Positions 54,853 to 63,874 of a stretch of 64,000 nucleotides of DNA are shown here, one piece after another. The stretch spans positions 51,795 to 115,794 of the forward strand of contig NZ_CAJHAR010000009.1 of assembly GCF_904846415.1 (NCBI RefSeq). The letters are read 5' to 3'. The stretch comes from Psychrobacter piscatorii (lineage in GTDB: Bacteria; Pseudomonadota; Gammaproteobacteria; Pseudomonadales; Moraxellaceae). The translations under genes were made by a program, and so were the position numbers. The first letter of the stretch is position 1. Every line of letters begins with the position of its first letter. Below the pieces are notes generated by a model. The model was not told the DNA's origin and did no database searches. It was given only the letters and a program-made list of their open reading frames with translations.

Positions 54853-55632
54853 ATGGAAATCATAGCAATTGCGAATCAAAAAGGCGGCGTGGGCAAAACC
54901 ACAACGGCGGTAAACTTGACCGCCAGTTTAGCTGCTAAGCGCAAGCACGTACTACTGATTGACTTAGACCCACAGGGCAATGCAACCAGCGGTACTGGTG
55001 TCGACAAAAACGATCTGACGCTTACCATAGCCGATGTTTTACTGGATGGTGTAGCGCTGTCTGAAGCCATTGTGACCAGTCCGGCAGGGTTTGATGTGAT
55101 CGGTGCCAATCGTGATTTGGCTGGCATGGATATCACCTTGATGGGTAAGACCGACAGTCATGAATTGTTCAAAACGGCCATGGCAGATTTGGTTAGCGAT
55201 CAAGCCACTACAAAAAAGCCGTCATACGATTATGTCATTATAGACTGTGCGCCAAGTTTGAACTTATTAACGATTAATGCGTTGGTCGCAACTGATAGTG
55301 TGATTATTCCAATGCAGTGTGAATATTATGCACTAGAAGGGCTAGCAGATTTGTCGCAGACGATTGAGCGTCTCACTGAATTAAACCCTAAGTTATATAT
55401 TCGCGGTGTTGTGAGAACGCTATTTGATGCGCGTAACACGCTTGCCCGTGATGTGTCTGCTGAATTAGAAGCGCATTTTGGCGATATTATGTATAAGACT
55501 CATATCCCAAGAAATATTCGCTTAGCAGAAGCACCTGCCCATGGTCTGCCAGTTATTGTATATGAGAGATGGTCGAAAGGCGCGCGCGCCTATCAAAAAC
55601 TGGCCGCTGAAGTGATGAAGCAAAGCAGCTAG
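54853..55632 (+). CDS. parA: Chromosome partitioning ATPase ParA/Soj
   Basis: ParA family ATPase, about 259 residues. The deviant Walker A KGGVGKTTTAVNL lies at the N-terminus (IIAIANQKGG), and Walker B is in YVIIDCAPSLNLLTINAL. It lacks an N-terminal helix-turn-helix, as expected for a chromosomal Soj-type protein. With ParB it moves origin regions along the nucleoid. I chose the ATG four codons after a TTG that opens the frame, because homologues begin with M-x-I-I-A-I-A-N. parB follows after 104 bp. Confidence 0.95.
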   Translation: MEIIAIANQKGGVGKTTTAVNLTASLAAKRKHVLLIDLDPQGNATSGTGVDKNDLTLTIADVLLDGVALSEAIVTSPAGFDVIGANRDLAGMDITLMGKTDSHELFKTAMADLVSDQATTKKPSYDYVIIDCAPSLNLLTINALVATDSVIIPMQCEYYALEGLADLSQTIERLTELNPKLYIRGVVRTLFDARNTLARDVSAELEAHFGDIMYKTHIPRNIRLAEAPAHGLPVIVYERWSKGARAYQKLAAEVMKQSS

Positions 55633-55736
55633 TTTTTCTATAAAAGCTTTTGAACAACAAAGCACTTAACATTGTATTTAGTAAGCCGCAGCAGTAATCA
55701 ATAGGCTTTTATTTTAGCGTTAGAGGATAGGTAATC

Positions 55737-56879
55737 ATGGCGAAGAAAAGAGGGTTGGCTGCCAATCGAGGCTTAGATGCCTTATTAGGGTCAATCAAGA
55801 AAGAAAAGCAAATCACCGCCTCTGCCTTGCAAGATGATATGGCTGCACGTGATATGGCCGTGCCAGCTGAAACGCTAGATACCAATATGCCTGTGAAAAC
55901 TGCACCCGTCGATGCGGCTGCGCCCAAAGCCAGTAAAAAATCGGCTGCAAAATCCACTGATAATGACACTACTGTCAGTAACAGTACTCGTTCATCACGT
56001 GTGACGAACAAGACGGCTAGCAACAAAACGCGTGGTAATAACACAGACGTAAACGCTTCAGAGGATCAAATCAGCCTCGTGCAGATCGATGTCACGCGTC
56101 TACAAGCAGGTAAATATCAACCGCGCCGTGATATGAGTGAAACAGCGCTTGCAGAATTGGCATCTTCTATTGAGCAGCATGGCGTGATGCAGCCTATCGT
56201 TATCCGCCCATTACTTGCCAATGAAGATAAGAGTGAAGCCTTTGTTACTCATGAAATTATCGCTGGCGAACGTCGCTGGCGCGCGGCAAAAATGGCAGGA
56301 AAGTCGGTTATTCCGGCGATTGAGCGTGCGCTATCTGATGAGCTTGCCATTGCACTGGCATTAATTGAAAATATCCAGCGTGAAGACTTATCTGTGATCG
56401 AGCAGGCAGCCGCGTTGCAGCGCTTTCATACAGAGTTTGGTATGAGTCATGCCATGATTGCTGAAGTGGTGGGCAAGGCGCGTACGACGGTGTCGAATTT
56501 ACTACGCCTAAATCAATTGCATGATACGGTAAAAGATCATTTGGCAAATAGCGCGCTAGATATGGGTCACGCCCGAACGCTATTGGCATTGTCTTCTGAG
56601 CAGCAGCCGATTATTGCACAAAAGATCATCGATGGCGGTATGACGGTGCGAGAAGCTGAAAAGCTGGTCAAATCCATTTTGAACCCTGCGCCCAAAGCCA
56701 ACCGTGTCGAACAAGCACAGTCTCGTGATGAAGAACGTCTCACGCAAAGACTGACAGATATGCTGGGTGCTGAGGTAAAACTTAAGCACAAAAAAGACGG
56801 GCAGGGTAGTGTTGAGATCTTTTTTCACAGTCAAGACCAGTTAGCTGCTTTGATTAAGCACATAGAAGCACAGGCTTAA
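55737..56879 (+). CDS. parB: Chromosome partitioning protein ParB/Spo0J
   Basis: ParB, 380 residues. The N-terminal KKRGLAANRGLDALLGS box (binds ParA) is followed by a long Ala/Thr/Ser-rich linker, longer than in most species (about 35-95). The CTPase/ParB domain has QYPRRDM-like YQPRRDM and EIIAGERRWRAAKMAGKSVIPAI. The helix-turn-helix reads SHAMIAEVVGKARTTVSNLLRLNQL. The C-terminal dimer domain is intact. ParB binds parS, forms CTP-dependent clamps and loads SMC. Ribosome binding site AGAGGA. No canonical parS was visible in the window. Confidence 0.96.
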   Translation: MAKKRGLAANRGLDALLGSIKKEKQITASALQDDMAARDMAVPAETLDTNMPVKTAPVDAAAPKASKKSAAKSTDNDTTVSNSTRSSRVTNKTASNKTRGNNTDVNASEDQISLVQIDVTRLQAGKYQPRRDMSETALAELASSIEQHGVMQPIVIRPLLANEDKSEAFVTHEIIAGERRWRAAKMAGKSVIPAIERALSDELAIALALIENIQREDLSVIEQAAALQRFHTEFGMSHAMIAEVVGKARTTVSNLLRLNQLHDTVKDHLANSALDMGHARTLLALSSEQQPIIAQKIIDGGMTVREAEKLVKSILNPAPKANRVEQAQSRDEERLTQRLTDMLGAEVKLKHKKDGQGSVEIFFHSQDQLAALIKHIEAQA

Positions 56880-56980
56880 GACAATACGCAAGCTAGTAGG
56901 ACTGATTTATTAATAACGACTATTTACGTATAAATCCATCTACGTAATAACTGCTTTGAAAAATATGGAAGAGAGCAAAT

Positions 56981-57694
56981 ATGTGGGAGTTAGTAAAGGC
57001 AGGTGGCTGGCTAATGACACCTATTGTCGTCTGTTCTATATTGGCGTTGGTTATCATTATTGAGCGTAGCCATACACTACAGTTTAGCAAGATTGTGCCT
57101 AGCAGATTGCGTGAACAGCTCATCACTCGCTTACGCGAAAATGGAGATATCGGCCGTACGCAATTGATGAATGTCAAAGAAAAGACGGCGCTTGGTGATA
57201 TCTTAGCGACAGGTTTGCTCTATCGTCAGTATGGTCTAGAATCTATGACCATGCATATGCAGAACCGTGCCAGCGTACAAGTTCACCAGTTAGAAAAAAA
57301 TATCAATATGCTGGGAACAATTGGTGCTATTGCACCATTGCTTGGATTATTAGGTACGGTATTAGGTATTATTTCTTCATTTTTGGCGATTACTGATGGT
57401 GCGATGCAAGATCCAACGATGCTTGCTGCTGGTGTCTCACAAGCGCTAATCACCACGGCTGCTGGTATGATCGTCGCTATCCCAGCGCTTGTCGCGTATC
57501 GATACTTTCAGCGCCGCATTATCGACATAAATGCACAGTTCGAGACTCAAGCAGGACTGATGATTCAAGAATTATACGACTATCAATTGCTCGATAATGC
57601 TAACGCAGCGGCCCCTGCTAATAGTACGACCACTATTGATGAGCGTGCTCCTGACCGGTTAAATATAGATAAAACCAATGTGGCGACAATATAA
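56981..57694 (+). CDS. exbB: MotA/TolQ/ExbB proton channel family protein
   Basis: A 237-residue inner-membrane protein of the ExbB/TolQ family. Three membrane helices: GGWLMTPIVVCSILALVIIIE near the start, then GTIGAIAPLLGLLGTVLGIISSF and AAGMIVAIPALVAYRYFQ with the conserved Thr/Ala packing. With ExbD it harvests proton-motive force, normally for TonB-dependent outer-membrane transport, but no tonB is adjacent here. The location next to msbA-lpxK is conserved in many gammaproteobacteria. Ribosome binding site GGAAGAG. Confidence 0.93.
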   Translation: MWELVKAGGWLMTPIVVCSILALVIIIERSHTLQFSKIVPSRLREQLITRLRENGDIGRTQLMNVKEKTALGDILATGLLYRQYGLESMTMHMQNRASVQVHQLEKNINMLGTIGAIAPLLGLLGTVLGIISSFLAITDGAMQDPTMLAAGVSQALITTAAGMIVAIPALVAYRYFQRRIIDINAQFETQAGLMIQELYDYQLLDNANAAAPANSTTTIDERAPDRLNIDKTNVATI

Positions 57695-57764
57695 TTGTCA
57701 TATTTTCTACCAAGTTTGATGCTCAAAGTACATTCGTAACAGCAGGTAAATATAAGAGATTCAT

Positions 57765-58196
57765 ATGCGTTTTAGAAAACCGACTGTTGAGCCGCTTGAA
57801 ATTAATCTGACACCGATGATTGATTGTTTATTATTCTTAATCGTCTTTCTGCTACTGGCTACCTCCTTTAATCATTTTAGTCGTTTAAATATTATCCTTC
57901 CTGAAGCAGAAGGTGTGGCACAGACAGAGCAAAAAAATAGTATAGAAGTAGCTGTACAAGAAGATGGCAGTTACTTGGTCAATGGTATTACGCTCGCCAG
58001 TAGCAATGAGGCTGAACTGACCAGCATGTTGCAGCAAGAAGCAGGAAGCAATCGCGATATGCTATTTGTCATCGCAGCAGATGCCAACGCTACCCATCAA
58101 TCTGTCGTACGGGTGATGGATGTCGCTGGTAAACTCGGATTTTTGAACTTAAATATCAGCACCGTTGTCCCACTTGGTCAAACTTTGCCGCAATAA
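57765..58196 (+). CDS. exbD: ExbD/TolR family biopolymer transport protein
   Basis: A 143-residue ExbD/TolR protein. The single N-terminal helix has the essential Asp in LTPMIDCLLFLIVFLLLATSF, and the periplasmic domain starts at RLNIILPEAEG. The start lies 70 bp after exbB. Together with ExbB it forms the motor subunit; the choice between ExbD and TolR rests on the absence of tolA/tolB nearby. Confidence 0.93.
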   Translation: MRFRKPTVEPLEINLTPMIDCLLFLIVFLLLATSFNHFSRLNIILPEAEGVAQTEQKNSIEVAVQEDGSYLVNGITLASSNEAELTSMLQQEAGSNRDMLFVIAADANATHQSVVRVMDVAGKLGFLNLNISTVVPLGQTLPQ

Positions 58197-58272
58197 CATT
58201 TGCCGCATCATTACTATAAACTGTGTATCAAGCACAGCCCATTCATGTCATGACACCTACATTGAGGCTTTT

Positions 58273-60060
58273 ATGAGCCAAGCTTATATACCTGACTCTA
58301 CAAAACCTTCTGCTAAAAAACCTTCAGCAGCTCCTTCTAGTCCGCCAAAAAGTAAGACCTTACTGCGTCTATTAAGATATCTAAAGCCGTATTGGTGGGC
58401 TTTGCTACTGACGGTTTTGGGCTTTGCTATCAACGCAGGAACTGAGATTTGGATTGCCAAGCTGTTGCAATACATTACTGATGCCATTAACCAAAGTGAT
58501 CGAAGCAAGCAGGCGTTATTTCCATTACTCATCATTGCTCTATTTTTTGTACGCGGTTTGGGCAGTTTTTTGGGTAACTATTACTCGGCTTTGGTCTCAC
58601 GTAATTTGGTTTATGAGCTGCGGGTCGAGGTTTTTAATAAGCTACTGCGCTTACCAAGTTCGTTCTATTTGGCCAATCCTGCTGGTACGATCTCATCCAA
58701 GCTGATATTTGATGTTGAGCAAGTCACTGCTGCCAGTACAGACTCAATGAAGACATTACTGCGTGATGGTTTGACGGTTGTGGCATTGATAGGCTTTTTG
58801 CTTTATAGCAACTGGCGCTTGACGCTCATTTTATTTGTCGTGTTGCCGCCTATATTGTGGCTCATCCGCATTGCCTCCAAGCGCTATCTTAAGCTCTCTA
58901 AAGGTATTCAAAAAACGATGGGTAGTGTCAGTCATATTACCAATGAGGTCATCAGTGGCTATCAGGTGGTAAAGAATTATGGCGGACAAGCATATGAAGC
59001 CGAGCGCTTTGATAAGACTTCAAAAAAGAACTTACGCCAAGGCATGAAGGTGGTCGTCACCAATAGTATCAATACCCCAGCAGTACAGCTGCTGATGGCG
59101 ATAGCCATGTCGGTGGTGGTATGGCTTGCATTGAGACCTTCAGTCATTAGCAATATCTCAGCGGGTGAGTTTATCTCTTACATTGCGGCGGCTGGTCTGC
59201 TGAGCAAACCGGTACGCTCACTGACTGATATCAATCAAAAATTGCAAAAAGGCATTGCTGCTGGTGAGTCGATTTTTGCATTACTTGATGAGCCAGAAGA
59301 AGAAGACACAGGCACTATTAGCAAGGCATTATCTGGTCAAATGTCGTTGGATAATATCAGTTTGGTATATCCAGACTCGACGGTTGCTCTGCGTGATTTT
59401 ACATTAAATATAAAAGCAGGCGAGACGGTTGCATTGGTGGGACGAAGCGGAGCAGGCAAGTCCTCCTTAGTGAATCTTTTAACGCGTACTCTGGAGACAT
59501 CCTCTGGGCAAATTACTTTAGATAACATACCAATTGAAGACATCAAATTAGAAAGTCTGCGTGCGCAAATTGCCATGGTGAATCAGCAAGTCGTACTATT
59601 TAATACGACAGTATTTAATAACATTGCTTATGGCGGCTTGGCTAATAAGAGCCAAGCTGAGGTCGAGCAGGCCGCAAAAGCGGCTTTCGCTCATGACTTT
59701 ATTATGAAAATGCCAAACGGCTACCAAAGCGAAATCGGGGCCGAAGGGCTTCAGCTATCTGGTGGACAGCGTCAGCGACTATCTATTGCTCGTGCGCTGT
59801 TAAAAGACGCTCCGATTTTGATTTTGGATGAAGCCACCAGTGCGCTTGATAATGAGTCAGAGTATTATATTCAGCAAGCCCTCGATAACGTCATGAAAAA
59901 CCGTACGACGCTAGTGATTGCGCACCGCTTAACGACTATTGAATCTGCAGATCGTATTGCTGTGATGGATGGTGGTCAGATAGTTGAGCTTGGCACCCAT
60001 AATGAGCTGATGCAGCTGCAAGGTCATTATGCGCAAATGTATGCTCGAGACTTTGAGTAG
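58273..60060 (+). CDS. msbA: Lipid A export ABC transporter/permease MsbA
   Basis: MsbA half-transporter, about 595 residues. Six membrane helices span residues about 40-330 and the nucleotide-binding domain follows with Walker A GRSGAGKSSLV, signature LSGGQRQRLSIARAL, Walker B ILILDEATSALD and the switch histidine in VIAHRLTT. It flips core lipid A across the inner membrane with ATP. I chose the ATG with TGAGG upstream; a frame-opening ATG 36 codons earlier would overlap exbD and add a non-conserved stretch. lpxK follows after 66 bp. Confidence 0.95.
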   Translation: MSQAYIPDSTKPSAKKPSAAPSSPPKSKTLLRLLRYLKPYWWALLLTVLGFAINAGTEIWIAKLLQYITDAINQSDRSKQALFPLLIIALFFVRGLGSFLGNYYSALVSRNLVYELRVEVFNKLLRLPSSFYLANPAGTISSKLIFDVEQVTAASTDSMKTLLRDGLTVVALIGFLLYSNWRLTLILFVVLPPILWLIRIASKRYLKLSKGIQKTMGSVSHITNEVISGYQVVKNYGGQAYEAERFDKTSKKNLRQGMKVVVTNSINTPAVQLLMAIAMSVVVWLALRPSVISNISAGEFISYIAAAGLLSKPVRSLTDINQKLQKGIAAGESIFALLDEPEEEDTGTISKALSGQMSLDNISLVYPDSTVALRDFTLNIKAGETVALVGRSGAGKSSLVNLLTRTLETSSGQITLDNIPIEDIKLESLRAQIAMVNQQVVLFNTTVFNNIAYGGLANKSQAEVEQAAKAAFAHDFIMKMPNGYQSEIGAEGLQLSGGQRQRLSIARALLKDAPILILDEATSALDNESEYYIQQALDNVMKNRTTLVIAHRLTTIESADRIAVMDGGQIVELGTHNELMQLQGHYAQMYARDFE

Positions 60061-60126
60061 AATAGATTTATTTGATAAAGCGTCAACGCCTAAGCAGCGA
60101 ATCGATAAGATACATGGCAATTATTC

Positions 60127-61248
60127 ATGAGTATTGAAACGACAGTTACTAATGCATGGCAACGTAAGGCCGCTTGGTTATGGCTTTTGCTACCTATTAG
60201 CTGGCTTTATGGATTGATCACATTACTTCGTCGTCACGCTTATAAAATTGGGCTGCTATCAAGTTATCGCGCACCTATACCCGTCATGGTTATTGGTAAT
60301 ATTAGTGTGGGTGGTAGCGGCAAAACACCGTTAATTATCGCCTTGGTCAATCACTTGCAAAAACGAGGCATAAAAGTCGGCGTCATCAGCCGCGGTTATG
60401 GTGGTGATACGAGCCAAATGCCAGCATTGGTTAGCACGACCAGTTTGCCTAATGTAGTAGGCGACGAGCCATGTTTGATTGTTCATATGACAGGTGTTGT
60501 CATGGCAGTATCTCCCAATCGCCAGCAAGCGATTACTACCTTGTTGGATGCTGATCCTGATTTGCAGTTAATTATCGCTGACGATGGGCTGCAGCATTAT
60601 GCGCTCAAGCGGGATATAGAGTGGATTGTGGTAGATGCCGCGCGAGGGTTTGGTAATGAGCAATTATTGCCAACCGGATTTTTGCGTGAGCCAATGTCAC
60701 GACTAGAAGGTGCTCATGTTATTTATCATGAAAAACCAAATACAGACTCGACTAAAAGTAGTAGTAAGCCACAGAATTCTGAGCGTTTGACCATGCGTTT
60801 GCAAGCTGATGAATTGCAACGTCTATGGCGTCCTCACTCATCTACCAAGCAAATAGATAATGTCGTACCTACCAGTAATAGTAGAGTACACGCAGTCAGT
60901 GGTATCGGCTATCCACAGCGTTTTTTTAATACGTTAGAGTCTCTTGGTTTTGAGGTGATAGGGCATCCTTATCCTGATCACTATGACTTTAATTTGGCTG
61001 AGCTTTTACAATACAGCGATTATCCTATCGTTGTTACTAGTAAAGATGCGGTAAAAATAAAAGCATTATTGTCAGACTATACGGCGGACCAAGCATCAAG
61101 TGATGAGTATACAGAACTCGTTAGCAGGTTGTGGGTTTTGCCTGTGACAGCCGTATTATCCGATAACTGTTATGATAATCTAAACCAGCAATTGAAAGCT
61201 TTGGGTATTGAGGCTGACTCTTATGTTGGTACAAAAATGCCATCATAG
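60127..61248 (+). CDS. lpxK: Tetraacyldisaccharide 4'-kinase
   Basis: LpxK, 373 residues. It phosphorylates the 4' position of the lipid A disaccharide at the inner membrane. The N-terminal amphipathic/membrane segment AAWLWLLLPISWLYGLITLLRR is followed by the P-loop GNISVGGSGKTPLI and the family blocks VGVISRGYGG, GDEPCLIVHMTGV, LIIADDGLQHYALKRDIEW and LLPTGFLREP. It is somewhat longer than the usual 330-340 because of a polar loop at about 200-250 and a C-terminal extension. It sits between msbA and kdsB, all LPS genes. Confidence 0.96.
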   Translation: MSIETTVTNAWQRKAAWLWLLLPISWLYGLITLLRRHAYKIGLLSSYRAPIPVMVIGNISVGGSGKTPLIIALVNHLQKRGIKVGVISRGYGGDTSQMPALVSTTSLPNVVGDEPCLIVHMTGVVMAVSPNRQQAITTLLDADPDLQLIIADDGLQHYALKRDIEWIVVDAARGFGNEQLLPTGFLREPMSRLEGAHVIYHEKPNTDSTKSSSKPQNSERLTMRLQADELQRLWRPHSSTKQIDNVVPTSNSRVHAVSGIGYPQRFFNTLESLGFEVIGHPYPDHYDFNLAELLQYSDYPIVVTSKDAVKIKALLSDYTADQASSDEYTELVSRLWVLPVTAVLSDNCYDNLNQQLKALGIEADSYVGTKMPS

Positions 61249-61295
61249 ATAATAGTCGATACGTCAAACTGAACCACAATTTTTAGGAATAAACC

Positions 61296-62108
61296 ATGTC
61301 GCTTGTCACCACACCTGCCAAAACCCATATTGTGATTCCTGCACGCTTTAAGAGCACACGGTTACCTGGTAAGCCATTATTGAGCATTCATGCTAAACCG
61401 ATGATACTTTGGGTGGCTGAAAAGGCAAAAACAGCAACCTTTGCTGACGATATGTGTATTGCGACTGATGATGAGCAAATTGCAAAGGTCTGTATCGATG
61501 CCGGTTTTGATGTTGTGATGACAAGTAGCGAGCATGCGTCAGGCACTGACCGCTTGGCGGAAGTGGCTGCTATTAAAGGCTGGGCTGATCATGATATTGT
61601 GGTCAATATGCAAGGTGATGAACCTCTTGTACCGCCCTTACTGCTTGAGCAGGTACAGGCGCTTTTGGTAGCGGATGAGGCCAGCGTCATGGCGACACTC
61701 TGTGAGCCTATCGACGATTACGATACGTTCCAGCGACCTTCTGTGGTAAAAGTGGTCAGTCAATATACTAACGATCTACAGCGCGCGCTTTATTTTAGTC
61801 GAGCACCGATTCCTTGTGATCGTGATATCGTATTGGCGGATGACAATCAAAGACAGCCACCAAAGAATGCGTATCGCCATTTGGGCTTATACGCCTATCG
61901 CGTTAGTTTATTACAGCAGTTTGTGCATTGGCCACAGACGCCACTTGAGTTACTTGAAAGTCTAGAGCAGCTACGTGTGCTGGAAAATGGCGAGCTTATC
62001 GCCATTGCAGAAGCTGCTTGTCAACTGCCGGCTGGTGTCGATACACAAGAAGATCTAGACCGTTTAAATGCGATGAGCTTAGCTGATTTTAAAAACCCTG
62101 CTAAATAA
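61296..62108 (+). CDS. kdsB: 3-deoxy-manno-octulosonate cytidylyltransferase
   Basis: KdsB, 270 residues. It activates KDO with CTP to CMP-KDO for LPS inner core synthesis. The N-terminal nucleotidyltransferase motif [16 protein letters not shown] and [12 protein letters not shown] (metal-binding Asp) are diagnostic, as is [13 protein letters not shown] and the C-terminal ETPESLEQL-like [18 protein letters not shown]. Ribosome binding site AGGAA. It lies directly behind lpxK, as in many gammaproteobacteria. Confidence 0.97.
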   Translation: MSLVTTPAKTHIVIPARFKSTRLPGKPLLSIHAKPMILWVAEKAKTATFADDMCIATDDEQIAKVCIDAGFDVVMTSSEHASGTDRLAEVAAIKGWADHDIVVNMQGDEPLVPPLLLEQVQALLVADEASVMATLCEPIDDYDTFQRPSVVKVVSQYTNDLQRALYFSRAPIPCDRDIVLADDNQRQPPKNAYRHLGLYAYRVSLLQQFVHWPQTPLELLESLEQLRVLENGELIAIAEAACQLPAGVDTQEDLDRLNAMSLADFKNPAK

Positions 62109-62203
62109 TGGTTTGAGTAAGCACTCGCACATTATCCAGAGTATCGTTAGCGTGCCGCATCCTAAATATCTAAAAACGTGATAGAGCCAATAGAGCTATA
62201 ACT

Positions 62204-63334
62204 ATGAATGATCTGACAGCAAATGTAGGCACGCAAGAGTGTTCAGACAGTATCTATTTTGAGCCCTTGCTGCCGTGGCAGCAGACGTTGTGGTCACAAT
62301 TAACACAGCGAGTATTGACGCAGCAGTCCTTGCCGCATGCATTGCTCGCTGCTGGTATGCAAGGGATGGGTAAACGCGCCTTTGTATGGCGGTTAGTGGC
62401 TTGGCTGTTATGCCGCGAGCGTGATACGAATCCACTAGGCGCATGCGGCGCGTGTGAAAGTTGTCAGTGGCTTAAGTCGGGCACTCATCCAAGCTTGCAA
62501 GTGCTGCCAATTGTGAGTATGCCAATCAATGTGGATAGCGACACCCTTCAGGACAAACCAAGCAGCGCAAAAGATAAAAAAAGTGCCAAGACCACAAGCA
62601 GCAGCGCGCTTAAAATCAAAGTGGATGACATTCGTGCCTTGCAGCCTTTTATTTATCAAGGCGGGCAAGGGGTGCGCATCTGTGTGTTGGACTACGCAGA
62701 GCAAATGACCGTCGCCGCTGCCAATGCGTTACTCAAGACATTAGAAGAGCCGCAAGCACAAGTTCACCTGTTTTTAATCAGTGATACGCCTGCTCAGCTA
62801 CTTCCAACGATTAAGAGCCGTGTACAACAGTTGGCATTACAGACTATTGAGCCTGCTGTTGCTATCGATTATGTGACCCGTGCTCTCGGTCACACCATCA
62901 ATCGTGAAGCCGTTGGTAAAATGGCGATTGAACAGCTTATACAGCTAGCGAACGGAGCGCCACTCGCTGCGATAGCACTGGCACAGGCATCGTGGTATGG
63001 CAAGCGATCCTTATGGCTGACCACATGGCAAGCGCTACGTAGTGGTAAGCGTAGTAGCGTAGCAGCAAGTGACTATTGGCAAAGTCAGTTAAGTATAAAA
63101 GAGTTTATCCAACTGTCTGAGCTGATGCTGCTTGATATGCGCCGCGTTTGTCTGGGGATTGGTGAACTCCAAAAAGATATCAAACTATCGGTTGCACTAG
63201 AATCTTATCAACCTACCGATAGCGGATTAGAGACATTCGCCACCAGCTTGCAGCAGACCAAAGTTGCTTTGCAACAAAATGTGCAAGAAAAATTTGCCTA
63301 TGATAAGCTAATGCAAGAATTAGCTGACTTGTAA
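62204..63334 (+). CDS. holB: DNA polymerase III delta prime subunit
   Basis: The clamp-loader delta-prime subunit, 376 residues. The N-terminal AAA+ domain begins LPWQQTLWSQLTQR with a P-loop-like GMQGMGKRAFVW and a zinc module with Cys in LLCRERD and CGACESCQW. A Lys/Ser-rich insert at about residues 112-135 interrupts the region before KVDDIRALQPFIYQGGQGVRICVLDYAEQMTVAAANALLKTLEEPQA. SRVQQL follows. It works with DnaX and HolA to open the beta clamp. The holB-pilZ order is conserved in related genera. tmk is not immediately upstream. Confidence 0.93.
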   Translation: MNDLTANVGTQECSDSIYFEPLLPWQQTLWSQLTQRVLTQQSLPHALLAAGMQGMGKRAFVWRLVAWLLCRERDTNPLGACGACESCQWLKSGTHPSLQVLPIVSMPINVDSDTLQDKPSSAKDKKSAKTTSSSALKIKVDDIRALQPFIYQGGQGVRICVLDYAEQMTVAAANALLKTLEEPQAQVHLFLISDTPAQLLPTIKSRVQQLALQTIEPAVAIDYVTRALGHTINREAVGKMAIEQLIQLANGAPLAAIALAQASWYGKRSLWLTTWQALRSGKRSSVAASDYWQSQLSIKEFIQLSELMLLDMRRVCLGIGELQKDIKLSVALESYQPTDSGLETFATSLQQTKVALQQNVQEKFAYDKLMQELADL

Positions 63335-63446
63335 AAGTCGTGATATAGCGCTTAATTATCGCTTATTCATTCACAATTGCTTTTATTTATAATCTCTCAA
63401 TAACTCATAAAAATATATTAGACCCAGTTGATAAAGGAAGCTGACT

Positions 63447-63794
63447 ATGGCAATGCCAGGACGCGGCGGGATCTTAACCTGTCACATTGAAAGTATCGAC
63501 ACGCTGTATGCCAGCTATTTATCTTTTGTGAATAACGGCGCATTATTTGTGCCTTCTGATCAGCCGCAGCAGCTGGGTAACGAGGTGTTTATCGCTATTA
63601 CATTACCCAACTCTAGCGAGCGCTTGCCAATGAATGGTAAGGTGGTTTGGATCAACTCCAAAACCCAAGGTGGTCGACCAGCAGGCTTTGCGGTGCAAAT
63701 TGGTAGTGATATCGCAGGCCAAAGAATTAAAAACGAAGTCGAGCGATTATTAGCGGGAAAAATTGACAGCTTACAATCGACTTATACCATGTAA
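63447..63794 (+). CDS. pilZ: PilZ domain type IV pilus protein
   Basis: A 115-residue single PilZ-domain protein. The core reads LYASYLSFVNNGALFVPSDQPQQLGNEVFIAITLPNSSERLPMNGKVVWIN and GGRPAGFAVQIG. The N-terminal RxxxR c-di-GMP motif of other PilZ proteins is missing, as is normal for the founding pilus PilZ, which acts with PilB and FimX in pilus assembly. Its position behind holB matches Pseudomonas and other gammaproteobacteria and supports the pilZ name. Confidence 0.9.
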   Translation: MAMPGRGGILTCHIESIDTLYASYLSFVNNGALFVPSDQPQQLGNEVFIAITLPNSSERLPMNGKVVWINSKTQGGRPAGFAVQIGSDIAGQRIKNEVERLLAGKIDSLQSTYTM

Positions 63795-63874
63795 TTCATA
63801 CTACTTCATTCAAAAACCTAGGCGTCTCTATCGATAGCCATCATGGTGATACTTTGTGATCAATAAAGTGATCC

